Below are positions 23,504 through 26,802 of a stretch of DNA of 26,802 nt, one piece after another. Position 1 is the first letter of the stretch, and each line of letters starts with the position of its first letter. The notes beneath the pieces were generated by a model that was not told the origin of the DNA, searched no databases, and worked only from the letters and a program-made list of their open reading frames with translations. Location of the stretch: NCBI GenBank assembly GCA_964631965.1, contig CAZWAR010000033.1:1-26802 (forward strand), written 5' to 3'. The translations under genes were made by a program, and so were the position numbers. The stretch comes from CAIQPS01 sp964631965. GTDB taxonomy: Bacteria > Actinomycetota > Thermoleophilia > RBG-16-64-13.

Positions 23504-23650
23504 GGAGGGATTTGAACCCGGGAGGGCGCGAGTGTCAGCGAGACAGTCCCTTTGGACTGTCGAGCAACGAGCGGTCCGAGCCGAGGCTGACCACGAGGCG
23601 AGGACGGCGGCTTGCGCAGCAAGATGCGCAAATCCCCCCCCTCTCCGCTT
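23504..23650. repeat. structured element between inverted tRNA-end relics; includes class B copy 1
   Basis: GGAGGGATTTGAACCC (23504-23519) resembles the reverse complement of a tRNA T-arm and acceptor. A direct relic, CAAATCC...CTCTCCG, lies at 23629-23650. Between them are a perfect 8-bp hairpin GACAGTCC-CTTT-GGACTGTC (23542-23561), GGTC...GACC with inner AGC/GCT, and GCGCA-N6-TGCGC. It could fold as one RNA or mark two recombination ends. Confidence 0.45.
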
Positions 23651-23670
23651 AGGAAAGCCACGCGTGGCTC

Positions 23671-23696
23671 ACGTCACGACGGGACGTCACGACGGG
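23671..23696. repeat. tandem 13-bp direct repeat
   Basis: ACGTCACGACGGG occurs twice in direct succession, immediately after the class B tail hairpin GAGCC...GGCTC. No function is visible. Confidence 0.8.
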
Positions 23697-23867
23697 ATGG
23701 GCCGAGGCGGACGCGAAGACACGGTTGCCCTCGCTAGAGGACACTGAGGAGGCACCCTTCCGCCCCTTGCGCAACCGTCCGATACTCGAGCAAGTTCTGC
23801 GCTATCTTGGCCTCGACCCGATTGCGTTGACCTTGGAGAACATGCAGCCAACACTCAGGGAGGAACC

Positions 23868-24209
23868 TTGAAGCGTCTCGCCGTCCTGTTCGTCGTCTTC
23901 TCTGTTGTAGGTCTCATCCTTGCCGGCTGCGGCTCCACTAAGGCGACGTTCGTCGGAAAGTGGGAGTCAACGGGAGGCTCCGAACTGTCCCTGCAGGTCG
24001 ATGCTCCCACGGACGGCGCGTATCCGGTCACGTTCGCAGGCGGGGACATCGAGACGAAGATGTCTGCCACCCGTGTGAACGACACCGACTATCAGGCCGA
24101 GCCTGAATTCCTGTGGACATTCCACATGGTCGGCGACGGCCTCATGACCGTGAAGATAGCAGGGGACGGGGAGTCGGCGACAACGACCTTCAAACGCGTG
24201 GGGGACTGA
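23868..24209 (+). CDS. small putative lipoprotein
   Basis: A 113-residue protein from a TTG start with GGAGG seven bases upstream. The signal peptide ends at LAGC (Cys21). The mature part (FVGKWESTGGSELSLQV, then FKRVGD) has the alternating pattern of a lipocalin-like or DUF-type small beta-barrel that begins with GxWxS. It lies between tRNA-relic repeats as an accessory gene. The following 283 bases (24210-24492) have no gene but contain a promoter. The function is unknown. Confidence 0.75.
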   Translation: MKRLAVLFVVFSVVGLILAGCGSTKATFVGKWESTGGSELSLQVDAPTDGAYPVTFAGGDIETKMSATRVNDTDYQAEPEFLWTFHMVGDGLMTVKIAGDGESATTTFKRVGD

Positions 24210-24405
24210 GGCCGCCTGGGCCTGCAGGTCGATCTGAACAGTCTCGCAGTCTAGCCGCACGCGTGATGGTGGACTTCGCTATCTATCGCGGCGCACCTGG
24301 GTGACTGACTGCCCGCGTCAGGTATCCGGAGAAACGAAACGAGGACGATTCGCGGCCGGCGGTGCGTGGCGCCAACCTCGAGAGGCCGAGCCTTTGCCTC
24401 TTCCG

Positions 24406-24434
24406 TTGTCTTCGGCCTGGCCCCTCAGTAGACT
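24406..24434 (+). promoter_or_regulatory. candidate promoter for the 48-residue membrane peptide
   Basis: TTGTCT, 17 bases, then TAGACT, located 58 bases before the start codon. Spacing is ideal and both elements are close to consensus. Confidence 0.5.
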
Positions 24435-24492
24435 GGCCATCCAGGCATGAAGGGAGTCCGTAAGGTAAGGCGCGACACGGGAGAGAGGGAGC

Positions 24493-24639
24493 ATGGGAGA
24501 CATATCGATTGCGCTGTTCTGGTCGGGGCCCATCGGGGTCGGAGCATTTCTCGCCGGCCTCGGGGTGTTCTTCTGGGGCATGAGCAAAATAGTGGATGTC
24601 GACAGAAAGAAGAAAGAGCAGGAGAGACCACGCTCCTGA
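24493..24639 (+). CDS. 48-residue single-pass membrane peptide
   Basis: ATG with GGGAG upstream encodes 48 residues: a short N-terminus (MGDISIALFW), one hydrophobic helix (about residues 11-30, ending FFWGM), then a highly charged tail (DRKKKEQERPR). The unit is self-contained: a promoter 58 bases upstream and a strong terminator 20 bases downstream. Topology resembles small membrane regulators or toxins, but nothing identifies it as one. It is separated from tRNA-relic repeats by accessory DNA. Confidence 0.6.
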   Translation: MGDISIALFWSGPIGVGAFLAGLGVFFWGMSKIVDVDRKKKEQERPRS

Positions 24640-24658
24640 TCACGAATGGCTTGTCTGG

Positions 24659-24682
24659 ACCCGGCCCAAGCGGCCGGGTTTT
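24659..24682 (+). terminator. Rho-independent terminator
   Basis: A perfect 8-bp stem ACCCGGCC/GGCCGGGT with loop CAAGC, followed by TTTT. The sequence from about 24641 resembles the stretch after the class B relic at 25530-25579, so it may derive from a tRNA terminator. Confidence 0.85.
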
Positions 24683-24979
24683 CGCATCTTCGAGGCGAGT
24701 TCGGTGGCCATTCGGGGGCAAACTCGTCAGCACGGAACGGACGCAACGATACTTTGCACTCGCAGGTGGGTGATCGCGCTGGCACGGCTGGGGGGCCCAA
24801 TGGCCACGAGTTGTGCACCGAACTCGTCCACGCATTGCGCCCTCAGAGTCTTTGCAGGCTCGAAAGACGACTCAATGGCCCGAGGAGGCGGATGCGAGAG
24901 CTTACGACACAACAGGAGAGGGTAGTGTCCCCTGTGCCATGCTCATGTCCGACTGACATCCTCCCGTAAGGAGTCCCTG
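24683..24979. other. stretch without a supported gene
   Basis: A plus-strand frame contains ELVHALRPQSLCRLERR and a further basic, protein-like run, but it has no start signal and no known domain. It may be a gene fragment. AAGGAG at 24968-24973 is the ribosome binding site of the next gene. Confidence 0.35.
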
Positions 24980-25417
24980 ATGAGCGTTGAACAAGTCGCC
25001 AGAGGTTTCGTCAAGAGCCTCAATGATCCCGACGAACTCAAGGGACTCCTTGTCCCGGATGCCATGGCAAGCGGTGGGGTTCTGCCTCAAGCCATGCCGG
25101 CGATAGAAGCGCTGGGTATGATGAATGCCCTGATCACTGCCATGCCCGATTTGAGCTTTGATGTTGAACAGGTCGCGGTGGAGGGGGATCAGGCAACCGT
25201 GAGAGTCACATGGAACGGCACCCAGTCTGGTCCCCTGAGTCTTCCCCTGCCTGGGGTACCAGCCCTCCCGCCGACCGGGAAGAAGGTATCGGTAAAAGAC
25301 GCCTACGTCCTAACCGTCCAGGGCGACAAAATCTCGCACCTACACGTCGACTCACCCGCCGATGGCGGCATTCCTGCGGCGTTGGCGCAGCTGGGAGTCA
25401 AGGCCCCAGCGGTCTAG
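24980..25417 (+). CDS. SnoaL-like / NTF2-fold protein
   Basis: A 145-residue single-domain protein. N-terminal helices, a central MMNALITAMPDLSFDVEQV strand-helix unit, GDQATVRVTWNGTQSG and the ending VQGDKISHLHVDSP fit the SnoaL-like/ester-cyclase branch of the NTF2 superfamily. Members bind small hydrophobic ligands; some are isomerases or cyclases, many are of unknown function. AAGGAG precedes the ATG. It is a free-standing accessory gene ending about 75 bases before a tRNA relic. No catalytic residue can be assigned with confidence. Confidence 0.82.
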   Translation: MSVEQVARGFVKSLNDPDELKGLLVPDAMASGGVLPQAMPAIEALGMMNALITAMPDLSFDVEQVAVEGDQATVRVTWNGTQSGPLSLPLPGVPALPPTGKKVSVKDAYVLTVQGDKISHLHVDSPADGGIPAALAQLGVKAPAV

Positions 25418-25490
25418 CCCGTCCAGCCCTCGAGAGCGCCGTCGTCGGCAAAGCCGAAGCAGTCGGCGCAGTGGGCCGCGCGAGCGGTAT

Positions 25491-25579
25491 CGGGGGTTCG
25501 AATCCCCCCTCTCCGTTTCGGAGAGCCAAGAACGGCTCGTTGAGACCTGGTCAATGTGGCCGGGTCTTCGCGTCTTCCG
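25491..25579 (+). repeat. class B repeat, copy 2, with tRNA T-arm, acceptor end and terminator echo
   Basis: CGGGGG-TTCGAAT-CCCCCC and TCTCCG are an intact tRNA-Ser-type T-arm and acceptor 3' side; no 5' acceptor is present. The tail GAGCC-AAGAAC-GGCTC and then GGCCGGGTCTTCGCGTCTTC resemble the terminator sequence at 24641-24690. It may be the original flank of a tRNA-Ser gene, or another att relic. Confidence 0.6.
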
Positions 25580-25758
25580 AAGTGGTAGTCGTGTATGAAG
25601 CCCCCTGCCATGAAGCGTTCGATCAGCGTTGCCGTGTCGGTCGCGCGGTTCAGTGGCCTGCGCGTCGCCTCGAACCTATCATTGATGTCAGCCGTGACCG
25701 CCTTCGGCGAGGCGTCTGGTTTGAGACGGTCTATCGTCTGATATACGTCCAGGATCGT
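25576..25758 (-). pseudogene. gene remnant of unknown family
   Basis: One minus-strand frame has a convincing protein-like run (ILDVYQTIDRLKPDASP, TADINDRFEATRRPL and TATLIERFMAGGFIHDY). Just upstream the similarity seems to jump between frames: YALRLASIYSYFRE and GFNFYLIERARPRSL are in other frames at about 25760-25860. There is no good start, and the frame runs on through a tRNA relic. It is probably a decayed gene; its family is not recognised. Confidence 0.45.
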
Positions 25759-25935
25759 AGGCTGCGGGGCCTGGCCCGCTCGATGAGGTAGAAGTTGAAG
25801 CCGCAGATGCTTTACGCGTCTCGCGGAAATAGGAGTAGATCGAGGCCAGGCGCAAGGCATAGGAGTCGGGCCGACGCTACCGCCTGATCATGTGCGTTCC
25901 ACCGTTCGGCGGGAGCGGGCCCGGTCGCATCGCTA

Positions 25936-26220
25936 CTACGCTTTTTCGTCGGCTATCAGTTCAAGGACGGTGGCCGTCCATTCCCCTATCGCGGTGGCCC
26001 ACTCGGACGCTTCACGTAGCTCATAGGATCTGGCAAAGTTGCGAGCCTTTTCCACATCGTCCCACACGAAGAGCGCCACCAGATCATTAGGGTTCTCAGC
26101 TGAGCGGAACAGCTGCCCGCCCTGGCAGCCATTTCGGCGTCGACGGGCGGCGTCGTCATCGAAGACGGACTTGAAGTGCGCATAGTTGGTGACTTTGTGG
26201 TGGATGAGCAGGTATGGCAT
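25936..26220 (-). CDS. ABM-like dimeric alpha/beta-barrel protein
   Basis: A 94-residue protein starting MPYLLIHHKVTNYAHFKSVFD, with GGGAG before ATG 26220; an in-frame start further upstream lacks a ribosome binding site. The pattern HHKVxNYxxFKxxFD, then a strand with LVALFVWDDVEKARNFARS and the final helix, fits the antibiotic-biosynthesis-monooxygenase/dimeric alpha-beta barrel superfamily. These bind small molecules as dimers; some are oxygenases, many are of unknown role. It is monocistronic, between gene remnants. No cofactor site is evident. Confidence 0.78.
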   Translation of the reverse strand: MPYLLIHHKVTNYAHFKSVFDDDAARRRRNGCQGGQLFRSAENPNDLVALFVWDDVEKARNFARSYELREASEWATAIGEWTATVLELIADEKA

Positions 26221-26354
26221 GGCCCGAACTCCCTTCACCCTTTGGGATGCGCTTCCGCAGTACAAGCATAGCGCCATCGATTCGGTCGGTGAGGTGTGCT
26301 GAAGAGGAATTCCGCGTTGTCCCAGTAGTGGATGTAGGTGTGGCCGCCTATTGA

Positions 26355-26693
26355 CTGCGTGAAGACGATTGGGCCGGCATCGCTGGAGTGCTGGCTTTCT
26401 ACGTGGGCGGCCTGCTCTACTACTCTGTCTTCTATCAAACGCGGCTCGTTCCTCGGTGGCTGTCGGGCTGGGGTATCGTCGGAGTGATCCTGGGTGCAGC
26501 CGCGGCCCTTCTGATCCTTTTCGGGGTGACGGGCTCGATGTCGACGATTCAGATCGTTATGAATGTTCCGATAGGCGTCAACGAAATAGTTCTGGCGGTG
26601 TGGCTGATAGTCAAGGGGTTTCGGCCGTCTCCGGCTTTGACCCCGTCCACCCAGCTTGCGCAGATGATTATAGAGCCGGCCCCGATCATATAG
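26355..26693 (+). pseudogene. 5'-truncated DUF4386-type membrane protein
   Basis: An open frame after TGA 26352 encodes REDDWAGIAGVLAFYVGG, then TRLVPRWLSGWGIVGV and VLAVWLIVKGF, the last third of DUF4386 membrane proteins (about three helices). The first two thirds are missing, with no start signal at the truncation; the first GTG is 26388. The stop codon abuts another tRNA relic, so both ends are recombination-like junctions. Confidence 0.7.
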
Positions 26694-26740
26694 GTTCAAC
26701 TCCCCCGTCTCCGCCGCTTACGAAAGTCGAGAATGGTACA
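26692..26740 (+). repeat. class B repeat, copy 3
   Basis: GGTTCAACTCCCCCGTCTCC resembles a tRNA T-arm and acceptor end. The tail CGCTTACGAAAG...TGG..CACG aligns with the tail of class B copy 1 (23647-23674), about 20 of 28 bases identical. Sixteen bases identical to the tRNA-Ser variable arm (CGTTGGGCCGGGCAAC) follow at 26741-26756, out of their native order. Confidence 0.5.
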
Positions 26741-26802
26741 CGTTGGGCCGGGCAACGTCAGGCCTAGCGGGGACGGTTCTGGGGAAGGAAGTAAGCGACC
26801 AG

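Noticed and set aside
23504..23650. CRISPR-like or attC-like reading of the hairpin element
   Set aside because: No regularly spaced identical repeats are present, and no integron integrase or cas gene is in the window.
26235..26699. 154-codon minus-strand frame at the right end
   Set aside because: It is opposite the DUF4386 fragment, which has clear family motifs; the frame also ends in a tRNA relic.

Overview
The window is high-GC DNA with Shine-Dalgarno starts, frequent GTG/TTG starts, many lipoproteins, a Tat-exported substrate-binding lipoprotein, an MMPL exporter and a TadA close to the actinobacterial type. It most resembles an uncultured member of the Actinomycetota. No single gene fixes a lower rank, and this placement is inference.

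Layout. (1) 0.1-7.6 kb: a zinc-ribbon membrane protein, a lipoprotein, a Dph6-like ATP-pyrophosphatase, an orphan branched-chain-type ABC substrate-binding protein (SBP), a small membrane protein, a CocE/NonD-type hydrolase and a PDZ-only lipoprotein. The SBP and the hydrolase carry the same TetR-like palindrome at similar distances from their start codons, so they are probably co-regulated. (2) 7.6-9.8 kb: a marR-MFS drug-efflux operon. The MFS gene is frameshifted, and the marR 5' end carries a 4-bp tandem duplication. (3) 9.9-13.2 kb: two small membrane proteins, tadA, a COG1237-like metallo-beta-lactamase-fold protein and a cation diffusion facilitator. (4) 13.3-16.1 kb: a two-gene operon (vWA domain, then ARPP-1 domain) transcribed away from an XRE-family regulator. 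The intergenic region holds overlapping divergent promoters and a perfect 16-bp palindrome. (5) 16.2-21.2 kb: a double PRC-barrel protein, an MMPL transporter, and an ABC-2 exporter whose permease has an in-frame amber codon and whose ATPase lacks a normal start codon. (6) 21.48-26.8 kb: tRNA-Ser(CGA) followed by an accessory region that repeatedly contains pieces of the tRNA 3' half. The longest copy, about 83 bp from the anticodon loop onward, bounds a 1.9-kb segment in the manner of attL/attR. Further copies share a different tail and a terminator. Between them lie small lipoproteins, a 48-residue membrane peptide, SnoaL-like and ABM-like proteins, and several gene fragments.

The most unusual items are the vWA/ARPP-1/XRE module with its compact control region, the shared operator of the SBP and hydrolase, and the serial tRNA-Ser relics with no integrase in view. 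The number of single-lesion genes is high. Either the locus is decaying or the consensus contains errors, and read-level evidence would separate the two.
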